A DNA stretch of 64,000 nucleotides from CAYUVH01 sp964448135 (GTDB lineage: Bacteria > Verrucomicrobiota > Verrucomicrobiia > Limisphaerales > UBA8199): NCBI GenBank assembly GCA_964448135.1, contig CAYUVH010000052.1, positions 77,346 to 141,345 on the forward strand, in the 5' to 3' direction. The notes under the pieces were generated by a model that saw nothing but the letters and a program-made list of their open reading frames with translations, had not been told where the DNA came from and did not search any database. Both the position numbers and the translations under genes were made by a program. Below are positions 1 through 10,100 of this stretch, in pieces (position 1 is the first letter of the stretch; each line of letters begins with the position of its first letter).

Positions 1-187
1 CTTTGAAGAACTCGAAGTTCTGGTAGTCGCGCGGCTCGAACAACGGCCAGCCCTTCTCCGGATCGATGCCGCCGGTATCGGGAACAATGGAGTCCACCGC
101 GTCCACCTTGTCGCCCGCCTCCAAAAAGCGGCGCACGAAATGCCGCCCGACAAATCCCGCCGCCCCGGTGATTAAAATCCTTCGCAT
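1..187 (-). CDS. NAD-dependent epimerase/dehydratase, N-terminal fragment
   Basis: Reading the minus strand from the ATG at 187 gives a protein starting MRRILITGAAGFVGRHFV, which is the TGxxGxxG Rossmann NAD(P)-binding motif of extended short-chain dehydrogenases (nucleotide-sugar epimerases and dehydratases). The frame runs off the left edge of the window after about 62 codons, so substrate and length cannot be judged. It lies 17 bases downstream of a glycosyltransferase and on the same strand, as the last visible gene of the polysaccharide cluster. A role in making an activated sugar for that cluster is inferred from context only. Confidence 0.8.
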   Translation of the reverse strand, partial: MRRILITGAAGFVGRHFVRRFLEAGDKVDAVDSIVPDTGGIDPEKGWPLFEPRDYQNFEFFK

Positions 188-204
188 GGCTTCCGGGCGA
201 ATGT

Positions 205-1119
205 TCAGGCCTTGAAATGCCGGCGATACAGCCGGAAGGCATCCGCCGCCCGGCCGGGAAGATAACGCATGATGCTTTCGGGATCGGCCGCCAGTTTACC
301 GACCATTTCCAGGTTGTGCTCGTAGCCGAGATACTCGGCTTTCATATCGCGAATCGGATCATGGATGTTGCGCGCCTGATAGACCGAGGCCTTGGTCCAG
401 ACGACCTTCGCGCCGAGCGCCTGCAAATAGTAGCCGGCCCAAATGTCGTCCATCCGGCCGACATGCGGAAAAAGGAAATAGTGCTTCAACCACTTGCCGG
501 TGATGAAGGTGTTCTGCGAATTGAACGGCCCCATCCGGTTGGCCGCGATTGGAAAGCAGGCGGGATCGAACTTGCACTCGGGCTTGTGCTCCATCCGGCA
601 GATGGCGTCGATGTCCGGGTCGCCGTTCCAAAAGTCGGCCTGCACATCGGGCGTGATTTTGCGGCGGCTCTTCCGCGAATAGTCACGCTTGGGCAGCAGT
701 TGCAGCGGGTAGCCCCGATGCCAGATCCTGGCATGATTCGTCGCGCCCACCGGGTCGAACGCCGGCAAGTCGGTTTCGTAATAGTTCACTTCGGTCTTCC
801 GGCCCAGCACGAGGTTTTCGCCCCAGCCGGGCTCGGGAATGTTGTCGTCATCCACCACGGCCACGATGTCCGCCTTCAGATCGTGCGCCCAGAGCAGGCC
901 CAGGTTGCGGCGCTGGATGCAATTCCAACCAATCGCTTCCGACAAGGCCGGATCGTATTTCTCCTGCTGCTCCGGCGTCACGTAAGTGCCGCGCTTCAAT
1001 TTGTAGGGCGGCGTCTTTTTATCGCCGATCACCACCAGGGACCAGTCTTTCATCGCATCAAAGCGGAGGATGGCCTCGGTGGGTGGATTGATGGTCGTGG
1101 TTACGATTACTTTGTTCAT
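205..1119 (-). CDS. STELLO-like glycosyltransferase
   Basis: A 304-aa soluble protein without signal peptide or membrane segments. It opens with a beta-strand and nucleotide-sugar loop (MNKVIVTTTINPPTEAI) and has an acidic VVDDDNIPEPGW motif at about residues 88-99, the usual metal/nucleotide-sugar site of GT-A transferases. The overall pattern (KVIVTTTINPPT start, DDDN motif, late WAGYYLQALG segment) resembles the STELLO/DUF288 transferases. Substrate is unknown. It sits in a run of overlapping or closely spaced minus-strand genes with FkbM methyltransferase, two other transferases and Wzt/Wzm, so a role in adding a sugar to an exported glycan is likely. Confidence 0.72.
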   Translation of the reverse strand: MNKVIVTTTINPPTEAILRFDAMKDWSLVVIGDKKTPPYKLKRGTYVTPEQQEKYDPALSEAIGWNCIQRRNLGLLWAHDLKADIVAVVDDDNIPEPGWGENLVLGRKTEVNYYETDLPAFDPVGATNHARIWHRGYPLQLLPKRDYSRKSRRKITPDVQADFWNGDPDIDAICRMEHKPECKFDPACFPIAANRMGPFNSQNTFITGKWLKHYFLFPHVGRMDDIWAGYYLQALGAKVVWTKASVYQARNIHDPIRDMKAEYLGYEHNLEMVGKLAADPESIMRYLPGRAADAFRLYRRHFKA

Positions 1120-1149
1120 GAGTCGTTAAGTGCCGGTCTTTGGTTGAAA

Positions 1150-1911
1150 TTAAGCGGAGCCGCCGACGGTTTGGTACACCGCCTGGTAATGAAGCCCGGT
1201 TTCGCTGAGATTGCCCGGAAGCTTGTGCTCGCGGTAGCCAAATCGTTCGAGAAACGCCAGAAATTCAGGCAGCGAAGTCTGAAATGACGGGAACGCAAAG
1301 ACATGCACCTCGATGACCAGCACCGGATGATGCGCCTGCAAAAGTTTTTCAGCACCACGCAAAACACTCAATTCCGCGCCTTCCACATCTATTTTGATCA
1401 ACCGCACCGGTGGAGGCAGGTCAGGCAGACAGTCATCCAGCCGCGTGTTCGGCACCCAGGAACCGCGGGTGTTTCCGCCTGACTGCCGCAACGACGCCGT
1501 CACTCCCAACTCTTCCGCGCCGCTAAACATCTGCAGCGTGGGATCCCGTGAGTCCGACACCGCGGAAGGAATCGCCTTTACCACATTCTCCAGTTTGTTG
1601 AGCCGGATATGATGCTTCAGCCGCTCGAAATTCGCCGGTATCGGCTCAAACGCCCGCACTGCGCCCTTCGACCCCACTAGCACTCCCGCAAGCAGCGCGT
1701 GCAGTCCAAAATTCGCCCCCGCGTCCACCATGCAATCCCCCGGGCGCAAATGCTTCGTCAATATTTCCTGCACCGGCGCTTCACCGGCGACATCCCAGCG
1801 TCGCAGCGACTCATCGAGGCGGATTTCCCGGTCGCCAATTCGAAATGGCACACCCCGAAAGCCGTGTCGCACACGAAACAGCGTGTCTCTTAATCTGGGG
1901 AAGGCGTGCAT
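1150..1911 (-). CDS. FkbM family S-adenosylmethionine-dependent methyltransferase
   Basis: A 253-aa protein with the class I SAM-binding motif VDAGANFGLHALL at about residues 62-74, then the acidic FEPIP strand end and the IKIDVEGAE motif typical of FkbM methyltransferases. Those enzymes O-methylate sugar hydroxyls in polyketides and capsule or O-antigen glycans. The start overlaps the 3' end of the upstream glycosyltransferase by 22 bases, which indicates translational coupling. In a Wzm/Wzt cluster, methyltransferases often cap the non-reducing end of the polymer to stop chain growth and to mark it for export. That role is inference here. Confidence 0.85.
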   Translation of the reverse strand: MHAFPRLRDTLFRVRHGFRGVPFRIGDREIRLDESLRRWDVAGEAPVQEILTKHLRPGDCMVDAGANFGLHALLAGVLVGSKGAVRAFEPIPANFERLKHHIRLNKLENVVKAIPSAVSDSRDPTLQMFSGAEELGVTASLRQSGGNTRGSWVPNTRLDDCLPDLPPPVRLIKIDVEGAELSVLRGAEKLLQAHHPVLVIEVHVFAFPSFQTSLPEFLAFLERFGYREHKLPGNLSETGLHYQAVYQTVGGSA

Positions 1912-2855
1912 TTGCGAAATAAATTAAAAACCGGCAGCCCCATCATGCGGCGGGCCAGCAAGCCCTTACCCTTCCGCCCGCGCTGCCAGGCCAGATCCAG
2001 CCAGTGTCGGGACAGGTTGCGGGATTCTTCCGCAACGGCCTGGTTGCGATGCTTGCGCGCGAGCAAAAACAATCCTTCGTAAAGCCGCATCAGGCTTTCG
2101 CATTGGCCGGCCGTCGGTTCCTGGCCGCGTTCCTTCAGCCATTCCAAATTCGCATTCGCGGCATTGTGCAAACCGGCAAACCATTTTTCCGGGTCTTCGT
2201 CCTGCGTCCGGCAGTCGGCCGTCTTCCATCGGTAAAGCGCGCCGCAACTATCGGAATTCACCCACTTCGAAGTGGAGTTGAGCACCTTGAACCAGAACGC
2301 AATGTCCTCACCCAAAAAACGGTCCAGTTCCTCTGGCCACAAAAAATCCTCGCTCAACACAGATCGTCGCACGATCACGGCATTCACTGACCACGGACAA
2401 AAAGCGATCACGGAATCCAGCAACTGCGCATGAGTCTTTCCATAAGTCGAAGGCCGCTCCAGCGGCAGCAGGTAATTCGGCGAATCCGTAAATCTCCGCC
2501 AGCAGCCCGCCACGAGATCCACGTCTCCTTTCGCATCGCGCAACAGTGCTTCGGCATGGTCCGGTTGTGCCAGGTCGTCCGCATCCAGAAAAAGCATCCA
2601 TTCCCCTGTCGCCGCACGAATTCCCGCATTGCGCGCCGCGCCGGGGCCGGTGACCTCCGCCACGAGCAATTGGATGCGCGAATCCACTTTGACCAGCTCG
2701 CGCACTTTGGCCGGACCATCATCCTGAGAGCCGTTTTCGACGACGATCATTTCCCAGTCGGAGATCGTCTGCCGGCGGACCGACTCAATGGTATCGGCAA
2801 TGAACGCACCTTTGTTGTGCAACGGCGTGATGAAACTGACGCGCACCATGATCAA
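1890..2855 (-). CDS. Glycosyltransferase family 2
   Basis: A 321-aa GT-A fold transferase. The N-terminus VSFITPLHNKGAFIADTIES is the classic GT2 first strand, ENGSQDDGP follows, and the DxD-type metal site is LFLDADDLAQPDH at about residues 92-104. There are no membrane segments, so it is a cytoplasmic or peripheral enzyme. The start overlaps the stop of the next gene upstream by four bases (ATGA), so the two are co-translated. Donor and acceptor are unknown. Confidence 0.88.
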   Translation of the reverse strand: MIMVRVSFITPLHNKGAFIADTIESVRRQTISDWEMIVVENGSQDDGPAKVRELVKVDSRIQLLVAEVTGPGAARNAGIRAATGEWMLFLDADDLAQPDHAEALLRDAKGDVDLVAGCWRRFTDSPNYLLPLERPSTYGKTHAQLLDSVIAFCPWSVNAVIVRRSVLSEDFLWPEELDRFLGEDIAFWFKVLNSTSKWVNSDSCGALYRWKTADCRTQDEDPEKWFAGLHNAANANLEWLKERGQEPTAGQCESLMRLYEGLFLLARKHRNQAVAEESRNLSRHWLDLAWQRGRKGKGLLARRMMGLPVFNLFRKCTPSPD

Positions 2856-3997
2856 CCGGGAAACGCTGATTCCAGCGCGGTTTCGAAATCAGCCTGCAGC
2901 TTGGCGGGATTGAAATCGGTGTCATACGCCCGCCGGGCCGCCGCCGCGAGTTGCTTCTGTCGCTCTGGATCGTCCGCCAGCCGCTTCAGTTCCGCCAGCA
3001 ACTTTCGCGGTTTCGGATCGCACACGCACAATGCCGCGTCGTGTTTTCGGGCCCATTGCACGACCGACGCCTGCTCCGGCGCCCAAATGACGACCGGACG
3101 GCCCAGCCGGCAATAATCAACCAGCTTCGTCGCAAAGCACGTTCGTACCCGCCGGTTCTGCTCCGGCTCGAAAAACATCGCCACGAGGTAGACGTCAAAG
3201 CTTTGGAACCAGCGCTCAAATTCCGCACCGTCCAAAAAGCCGTGGAGCAATCCGCGCGCGCGCATGGCTGCTTTCAACGGCTCCGGCAATTGAGGTTCGG
3301 CGCCGCGAAACTCCATCCGAATCTCCTCCTGCCCCAGCACGACCTCGGCCAGTCGCGCCAGCATCGGGCCGTAATCGAACATGTTGCCGAGATAGACCGC
3401 GCGCAATGGGTTGCCTCCCGGAACAAACGGCGCCACCGGCGTCGTCGTTGCATCCGGCATCGGCAGCACCACATGCGAATTTGGGTGCGGTCCTAGTTCC
3501 GCTTTCATGCCGTCCGCGATGGCGAGGCTCACTTTCGATGCTCGATGCAATTGCCGGTAACGCTGCTCCAGCGCGCCGCGCATTAATCCGTGCACCCGGC
3601 TGATATCCGGCCACCAATCATCGAATTTTGCCAACAACGGCAATCCGTGCAGCGCTGCGTATCGTTGTGCCACCCAACACCCATCCAGCGTCGCCAGCGT
3701 GAAAACGAGCGAGCGCCGGTGGTTTCGGTCAGGCGCAGGCAGATGTTTCTCCAGCGGCTTGGTGTTGTGCAAACGGAACGACAAGTCGGCCGCAAACCGC
3801 GCGAACCGCGTCCGTTTTAATCGCCCAATCATTTTTGCGAGCCGATGCCCGGGCAGAATTTCGCTGATTTCCGCAGGCAAAACCGTCATCGAGATGCCCG
3901 CCCGATTCACGAGGTGGCGATGCATCGTCATGCTCGCCGCGCTGGTCGGCGCCGGGCGAATCGAGGAAACCATGATGACATGCACCGGCTCCTTCAT
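2852..3997 (-). CDS. Glycosyltransferase, GT-B fold (group 1/GT4-like)
   Basis: A 381-aa protein with two Rossmann-like halves: an N-terminal acceptor domain (HVIMVSSIRPAPTSAASM) and a C-terminal nucleotide-sugar domain (RAVYLGNMFDYGP..., then TKLVDYCRLGRPVVIW). The late segment has the GT4 E/K-L..Y...G.P pattern, though the EX7E motif is not obvious. It overlaps the upstream wzt-like gene by ATGA and the downstream GT2 gene by ATGA. No signal peptide is visible. Probably another assembly enzyme for the exported polysaccharide. Confidence 0.78.
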   Translation of the reverse strand: MKEPVHVIMVSSIRPAPTSAASMTMHRHLVNRAGISMTVLPAEISEILPGHRLAKMIGRLKRTRFARFAADLSFRLHNTKPLEKHLPAPDRNHRRSLVFTLATLDGCWVAQRYAALHGLPLLAKFDDWWPDISRVHGLMRGALEQRYRQLHRASKVSLAIADGMKAELGPHPNSHVVLPMPDATTTPVAPFVPGGNPLRAVYLGNMFDYGPMLARLAEVVLGQEEIRMEFRGAEPQLPEPLKAAMRARGLLHGFLDGAEFERWFQSFDVYLVAMFFEPEQNRRVRTCFATKLVDYCRLGRPVVIWAPEQASVVQWARKHDAALCVCDPKPRKLLAELKRLADDPERQKQLAAAARRAYDTDFNPAKLQADFETALESAFPG

Positions 3998-5304
3998 ACG
4001 GGAGATTCCGGAGCTGATTCCCGCGGCAGTTTGCGCGTCGGCCCGGCCGGCAGGCTCGTTTCACCCCAGTAAGTTGAGAGCCAGCCCGCCGCCATGCCAT
4101 GGCGGTTCAAGGGCGGGTCGATATCGAAGTGCAAAACATTTTTCACGATGTCGTGCAGCAGCGTGCTGCCGAGCCAGTCCTCCTGCAGAACCGCGACGTC
4201 GAGTGAGTATTGGCCCGGGGCCAGCGAGTGATCGTTCAAATGAATCTCCAGATCGGCCGTTTCCCCTGCCGCCAGGCTGAACGGCGCGGCGCTGAAACAA
4301 GTCCCAATCGGTTTCAAATCGCCGCCGAGCACGGTGACCGCCAGGACCGCGCTGTCCAGCGCCGCCGCGCACCGCACCCGCACACCCACCGCCAGGTCCT
4401 TGCCGAACTCAAAGCGGCTGGACCTGGCCGGGAACCAGACACGCTCAATCACGCCTGATCCGGTACCCCACATCGGTCGCTGAACGCGCGTAAAATCCTC
4501 CAACCATCCGGAAGCCGCCGACGAAGCACCGAGATAAGCCGAGATCGCCTGTCCGGTCGGGCCCGCAAATATGGTTTTGCCCTGGGACAGCACGATGGCC
4601 CGCGTCGTCAAACGCTCGACCGCCTTCAAATCGTGGCTCACAAACAAAATGGTGCGGCCCTGCCCCCGGGCCACACTTTCCATCTTGCCGAGGCACTTCT
4701 TTTGAAATTCCGCGTCCCCCACCGCCAGCACTTCGTCGACGATCAGGATTTCCGGCTCCAGATGCGCCGCGACGGCGAAAGCCAGCCGCACATACATCCC
4801 CGACGAATATCGTTTCACCGGTGTATCCAGGAACTTCTCCACCTCCGCAAACGCCACCATCTCATCGAAGCGCGCGCGAATTTCCGCCCGGCTCATGCCC
4901 AGGATCGATCCGTTGAGGAAAATGTTTTCGCGCCCGGTCAATTCGGGATGAAAGCCCGTGCCGACCTCCAGCAAACTTGCCACCCGCCCGCGAATACGCA
5001 CCCGGCCTTCCGTGGGTTCCGTGATGCGGCTGAGCACCTTGAGCAGCGTCGATTTGCCGGCGCCGTTGCGGCCGATTATCCCCACCACCTCTCCCGGCTG
5101 GATGTCGAACGATACGTCACGCAACGCCCAGAAATCCTCGACCGCGGCGTTCTGCCGGCGCACGGCCGCCTTGCGCCGCAACCACGCCAGCGGATGCGTG
5201 GCCACGTGATTCAACACATGCCGCAATCCGTCATGTTTGCTCAGCACGTGGCGCAGCCGGTAACATTTGCCGAGGCCTTCAACCGAAATTACGGGATTGG
5301 ACAT
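3994..5304 (-). CDS. wzt: Polysaccharide ABC exporter ATPase with C-terminal glycan-binding domain (Wzt type)
   Basis: A 436-aa protein from the ATG at 5304; the open frame extends further upstream but that part overlaps the permease gene and is not conserved-looking. Residues about 50-260 form an ABC ATPase: Walker A GRNGAGKST at 78-86, signature RYSSGMYVRLAFA, Walker B ILIVDEVLAVGD. The remaining ~170 residues are a beta-rich extension (FEFGKDLAVGVRVRC, LHFDIDPPLNRHG) as in Wzt proteins, which recognise the terminal residue of the O-polysaccharide before export. The N-terminus has the long pre-Walker insert usual for this family (LRHVLNHVATHPLAWLRRK). It lies 11 bases after wzm, its membrane partner. 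Confidence 0.92.
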   Translation of the reverse strand: MSNPVISVEGLGKCYRLRHVLSKHDGLRHVLNHVATHPLAWLRRKAAVRRQNAAVEDFWALRDVSFDIQPGEVVGIIGRNGAGKSTLLKVLSRITEPTEGRVRIRGRVASLLEVGTGFHPELTGRENIFLNGSILGMSRAEIRARFDEMVAFAEVEKFLDTPVKRYSSGMYVRLAFAVAAHLEPEILIVDEVLAVGDAEFQKKCLGKMESVARGQGRTILFVSHDLKAVERLTTRAIVLSQGKTIFAGPTGQAISAYLGASSAASGWLEDFTRVQRPMWGTGSGVIERVWFPARSSRFEFGKDLAVGVRVRCAAALDSAVLAVTVLGGDLKPIGTCFSAAPFSLAAGETADLEIHLNDHSLAPGQYSLDVAVLQEDWLGSTLLHDIVKNVLHFDIDPPLNRHGMAAGWLSTYWGETSLPAGPTRKLPRESAPESPV

Positions 5305-5315
5305 GGTCAGGCGGT

Positions 5316-6146
5316 CTAAATGACGTCCGCGAATGTTCGCTCCATCTTCCGGAAATACCAGACTCCGCTGGCAATCAGGAGACCGACCACGATGCACGAC
5401 ATGACGAGCTCCGAGACGGTCAGCACCGTTTCTCCCCGCAGCAACGCCCATCGAAAGCCGTCGATCACCCCCACCATTGGGTTGAGCGAATACAGCAACC
5501 GCCATTTTTCCGGGACCAGCGTGGTGCTGATGCCGACCGGAGAGGCGTACAAACCAAATTGCACGAGGAAGGGAACGATATAGCGAAAATCACGGTACCG
5601 AACCGTGAGCGCACACAACCACAAGCCCGCCCCGAACGACGCGCCAAACGCCAGCACGACAAACAGCGGCAACGCCAGCAGCCGCCAGTCTGGCAAAAAT
5701 CCATACCACACCATCATGCCCGCCAGCAGCCCGAGCGTGATCAAAAAGTCCACAAAACTCGTGATGACCGAACTCGCGGGCGCGATCAAGCGCGGGAAAT
5801 AGACTTTGGCGATCAGGTTGGCATTGCCCACCAGGCTGTTGCTCGACTCCGCCAGGCTCGTCGCGAAAAACTGCCACGGCAGCATTGCCGCCATGACCAT
5901 CAGGGTATAAGGCGCGGCGCCCGGGGCGGACAGCCGGGCGATCTTGTTGAACACCACCGTGAATACCAGGGTGGTTAAGAGCGGACGCACCACGGCCCAA
6001 GCCACGCCGATCACGGTCTGCTTGTAGCGCACCAACAGGTCGCGCCAGGCGAGGAAGTAAAACAGTTCGCGATACCGCCACAGGTCGCGCCAGTAGTTTT
6101 TTTCCGCGCGACCCGCTTCGAGAATCGTTTCCTGCACTGGACTCAT
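5316..6146 (-). CDS. wzm: Polysaccharide ABC exporter permease (Wzm, ABC-2 type)
   Basis: An integral membrane protein of about 276 aa with six hydrophobic segments and the family motif YRELFYFLAWRDLLVRYKQT near the N-terminus. It forms the inner-membrane channel for undecaprenyl-linked polysaccharide together with the neighbouring ATPase. Start choice: ATG at 6146 gives MSPVQETILE. An in-frame TTG at 6155 has AAGG eight bases upstream, so a start three codons longer is possible. The gene begins 173 bases downstream of the regulator gene on the same strand. Confidence 0.9.
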   Translation of the reverse strand: MSPVQETILEAGRAEKNYWRDLWRYRELFYFLAWRDLLVRYKQTVIGVAWAVVRPLLTTLVFTVVFNKIARLSAPGAAPYTLMVMAAMLPWQFFATSLAESSNSLVGNANLIAKVYFPRLIAPASSVITSFVDFLITLGLLAGMMVWYGFLPDWRLLALPLFVVLAFGASFGAGLWLCALTVRYRDFRYIVPFLVQFGLYASPVGISTTLVPEKWRLLYSLNPMVGVIDGFRWALLRGETVLTVSELVMSCIVVGLLIASGVWYFRKMERTFADVI

Positions 6147-6319
6147 GAGTAACAAGCTGCCGCCCTTGGTTGATTGCCGTGGTTTTCGGCAAAACCTGAT
6201 TCACGTTTTGACGGCTGCGGGGAATGCTGCGTTCGCCCGGTTCCAACCGTGTATTTTATTTTCCGGATCACGTCCGGATTTCCGCCCCGCGGCGCTGCAC
6301 CGCACCTCGGGGAAATTCT

Positions 6320-6850
6320 TCAACCCAAAATCCGTATCACCAGCGGCAGCACCCGCCGCACATTCTTCCCCCAGCTTTGGAGCATCTTCACCCGCGCCGC
6401 GACCTGGGCCCGATCCGCCGCCGGCACTTCGTCGAGTTGGGTTACAATCCGGTCCAGCCGCGCGCGCCCGCTATCCAGGTGTGGTTCCACCTGGTCACGG
6501 AGAAATCGCGACACCAGTTCCCGCAGCTTCGCCACCGCCTCATAATGCGTCCGCCGGTCCCCCGGCACATAAACCATCCGGACCGCGCCGGCATTGCGAA
6601 GAAATTTGAGGCCCTGGCTGGCCGAGCCTTTGCTGAGACCCAGCCGCTCGATCAAGTCGTCCATCGCCAGGGGTTTCGCGGAGATATATAGCAAACCGTA
6701 GATTTCGCCCAGGGAACGGGGCTGTCCCAGCACCCGGGACAATTGGACGAACGCCTCGATGACCTCCGTTTCCACCGCATTCAACCGCGGCGCCGCGCCA
6801 GTTGCGCGTCCACCTGCCGTTGTTTTGGGTTGTTCCACGCCGGCTAACAT
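6320..6850 (-). CDS. GbsR/MarR-type winged-helix transcriptional regulator
   Basis: A 176-aa protein. Residues about 25-115 read as a winged helix-turn-helix of the GbsR family: EVIEAFVQLSRVLGQPRSLG, IYGLLYISAKPLAMDDLIER, LGLSKGSASQGLKFLRNAG, then the wing VYVPGDRRTHYEA. The C-terminal helices (VSRFLRDQVEPHLDSGRARL) probably dimerise. GbsR-type proteins sense small ligands (choline for B. subtilis GbsR), but in Verrucomicrobiota many stand next to exopolysaccharide genes. Here it precedes wzm on the same strand, so it may control the surface-glycan cluster. A palindrome just upstream may be its own operator. Confidence 0.87.
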   Translation of the reverse strand: MLAGVEQPKTTAGGRATGAAPRLNAVETEVIEAFVQLSRVLGQPRSLGEIYGLLYISAKPLAMDDLIERLGLSKGSASQGLKFLRNAGAVRMVYVPGDRRTHYEAVAKLRELVSRFLRDQVEPHLDSGRARLDRIVTQLDEVPAADRAQVAARVKMLQSWGKNVRRVLPLVIRILG

Positions 6851-6876
6851 GGCAGGAACCGTACCAGAAAGTTTAG

Positions 6877-6900
6877 TTTGTTCAAGAAAAAATGAACAAA
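6877..6900. promoter_or_regulatory. Palindromic operator candidate upstream of the GbsR-type regulator
   Basis: TTTGTTCA (6877-6884) and TGAACAAA (6893-6900) form a perfect 8-bp inverted repeat around an A-rich 8-base spacer, 26 bases upstream of the regulator start. On the minus strand the right half contains TTGAAC, which could serve as a -35 box. Dimeric MarR/GbsR proteins bind symmetric sites of this size, so autoregulation is a reasonable inference. Confidence 0.5.
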
Positions 6901-6957
6901 TCGAACTGATTGTTATGCCTCAACTTCCGCCATCCCGCCTGAAGGGCCTTGTTTGAA

Positions 6958-7066
6958 CATGCCGAAGGCATGACAGAAAGTAGCCGGTCGGTCGTTCCGA
7001 GTCTTCGAGGAACGACCACCGGACAGAGTTTCCGACATTTTCTTCCATCCGATAAGGATGGCAGAG
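6958..7066 (+). repeat. Three-hairpin dispersed repeat, copy A
   Basis: The unit consists of a 15-base hairpin CATGCCGAAGGCATG (6958-6972), the linker ACAGAAAGTAGCCGG, a long hairpin built from GGTCGTTCC and GGAACGACC around GAGTCTTCGA, and a third small hairpin CCATCC-GATAA-GGATGG (7045-7061) followed by CAGAG. Two more copies with the same order occur at 31723-31830 (opposite strand) and 59963-60070. Non-coding; function unknown. Confidence 0.85.
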
Positions 7067-7106
7067 CTTCCCTCATCACTTGCGATGGAGATCTTTCTCC
7101 ACATCT

Positions 7107-10100
7107 CTACGGCTTCAACCGCAACCGGAACAACTGCTGCACATTGGTCGCCGGCACCGTGATGCCCTGCGTGGCCTCCGGCATTTCCACCGCCGGACCG
7201 GTCGGACTCCAATTCGTCCCGCCCAGGCCACCAATCGATTCCAGCAGGAAGTCGCTGTTCACGAGGTCCCAGGTGATCGCCGCCCCGCCCTTGCCCGCGA
7301 CAACATTTAACAGCGGTCCTTCCGTCGGCAATTCAGCGTAACTGATCGTCACCGACGCCACCGGCACCAGCGCTCCGCCTTCCCCGATATCCAGCAACAA
7401 CACCAGCTGATACGGAGACCGCGGCTGCGCATCGGTGTAACTGAAGGCGACCGGCAGATCCGCCGACCCATCCGGCGGCAGCGTCAATTGGCCAAGCACG
7501 GGCTCTCCGGGCGGCAGGCCGTTCAGACTGAGCACGCGCAGGTCCGGCTGCTGGTTTTGATCCAACACCACGAACTGGGGATGCAGCGTCACCGGCGCGT
7601 TTGTCGGGTTGGTGATTTTCAGCGACACCACATTCGTCCCCAGCCCATGCACCACGATGTTCGTCGCGAAGGTGAGGTTGGTCCAGTTGCCCGGTCCGAT
7701 GACGATTTGCGGACATCCGAACTTGCTGTTCTGCACGGTCCCGAGGCAACTGAAGTGCTCGGACGTCGCGGGCACAAACAGATCCATCGTGTAGCACGCG
7801 TTTTTGGGCGCCGCGAAGATCGAGCTGTACAATCCCGGCGGCCGCGTGATCGTCACCGTCACCGGCAAACATTGATGCGGCAGGATGTGCAGGTTCGTCG
7901 GCGTATAAACGAAGTACGGCGGCGGTGGTGAGCCCGGCAGCGGCGGCCAGCTTGTGTCGCCACACGCCGGCGGATTGATCGGGTTGAAGCTCACCACGCA
8001 ATCCATCGTCGTCGCGCCATCGTTGCAAACCAGCGTCGTCAGCGTCACCGAATTGCTGCAAATCGTCGTGACATACGGCAACGAACACGACGGCCGGCAT
8101 TTGCCCTTCGCCTTGGCCTGATACAGTCCCATGATCTCGCTCGCACTCAGCGCCCGGCGGAACAATTCAATCTCATCCAGCATCCCCGGGAACGGTGCAT
8201 TCCCGGCCACGAGCGACGCGCCTACAATCAGGTTCGACGTTGTAGTCAGGCTTCCGGAACGAGAGGTCGGATTCAGCGAATCCGTCAGCACCCCGTCCCG
8301 GTAGAATCTTAGTCCATTCGTCGCGCTCCTTCGAACCGTCACGGCCAGGTGCGTCCACACATTCGACGGAATGGCGCTCGCCGCCGCAAAATTCCCTGCC
8401 GTTCCGTCCGCCAGTTGCAGTGCCGGGATCCCGCCCGAAAGATACCAACTATACCCGGTCACCGGGCTGGCCTTGCGCTTGTCCACCATGATGCGCGTCC
8501 CCGGCCGTCCATCCCATTTCACCCACGCGTCCATCGAGAAGTCGTTCGTCCCGAAGTTGATCGTCGCGTAATCCGTCACGCGCACCTGGTCATTCGCGCC
8601 GTCGAAGCGCAGGCAGCTTCCGACATACTGCCCCGCTGTGCGCACCGGCCCGTTGGCCGCCGTTGCGATCGTCCCGCCTTCGTAGCGGATGCCGTTGTTG
8701 CCGCCCACCGAGTTCAGGCAGGTAATGCCCGCACTCTCGTCAAACGTCAGCCACAGCACCATGCTTTCCGGCGGCCGGTAGCAGCAAATCTCCGGCACCA
8801 CCACCGTCTGGCACGTCACCAGGTTGCTGCAATTGTCGGTCACATAAAACGTCATCGGCGTCGGCCCGCAGATAACCGCGCCCACCGGCACACTCTGCGA
8901 CACATGCACCGTGCCGCTGTCGTCCGTCGCCTGCACCATCGTCGTGAAATCCGGCATCACGCCGCACTCGTTGTTCGTGATGCACACCAGGAGCTTCGGC
9001 GGACAAAGCGTAATCACCGGCGGATTGGTGTCTCCGATCACCGTCACCGTAAACGTGCAGGTGTTGCTGTTGCCGCACGAATCCACCGCCGTGCACGTCA
9101 CCGGGGTCGTGCCCATCGGGAAATAACTGCACGACGGCGGATTGAACGTCACCGTCACCGTGCCGGGACACTTGTCGAACGTCTCTGCAAAGAAGCAAAC
9201 CTGCGCGTTCGTGCACCCCCCCACCGTCATGTTCGGCGGGCACGTCAGAATCGGCCCCGATGTGTCTTGCACCAGGAACGTCTGCACGCAGGTATTGCTC
9301 TGTCCGCACGTATCCACCGCCGTCCAAGTCCGCGTGATGAAATTACTGCAAGACGAACCGGGCGCGCTTTGCGTTTCGTTGTAGTAAACCGAAACACTTC
9401 CCGGGCAGGTCGAAGTCGCCGTCAGCATCGGCGGCGACGGCACATACGCCAGGCAATCGAAGGTGATTCCCGACGACGGACAATCGCTGAACGTCGGCGG
9501 CTTGCACTTCCCGCTCGAACCCGCCTTCCAAAGCTGCTGCACCTCCGCGCCCGTGATCGCGCGACTGAACAATTCCACCTCGTCTATGTTCCCCAGAAAA
9601 ATATTTGTTACCGCCGAACAGCGCGCGCCCACCCGCAACGCCTGCGCGGTGCTGACCGATCCCGGTCGCGCCGTCGGATTCTGCGGCACCGAATCCACCG
9701 CGCCATCAAGATAGAACAGCAACCCGTTCGTATTCGCCCGCTGCACCGTCACCGCCACATGGTGCCACCGGAAATCGGAAGGCACCCCCAGCGTGGATGC
9801 GTAGTTGGCAAAGACTCCATCCGCCAATTGGAATCCGAGCAGCCCACTGGTCCCATTGAGGAAGAACGCATAACCGTTCGTGGTGACACCCTCCACACGT
9901 TTGTCCACGATGATCTTGATCCCCGCGCTGATGTTCCCGGCTGGCCGGCGCACCCACGCATCAATCGAAAAATCGTTTGTTCCGAAATTGATCCCTGCAT
10001 ACGAAGGCACCTGCACGTAATCATCCACACCGTCGAAGGCGAGGCTGCGCGCCACATAACCGCTCATCACCGTCGGCGAGTTGAAATGCGTCCCGCTGCT

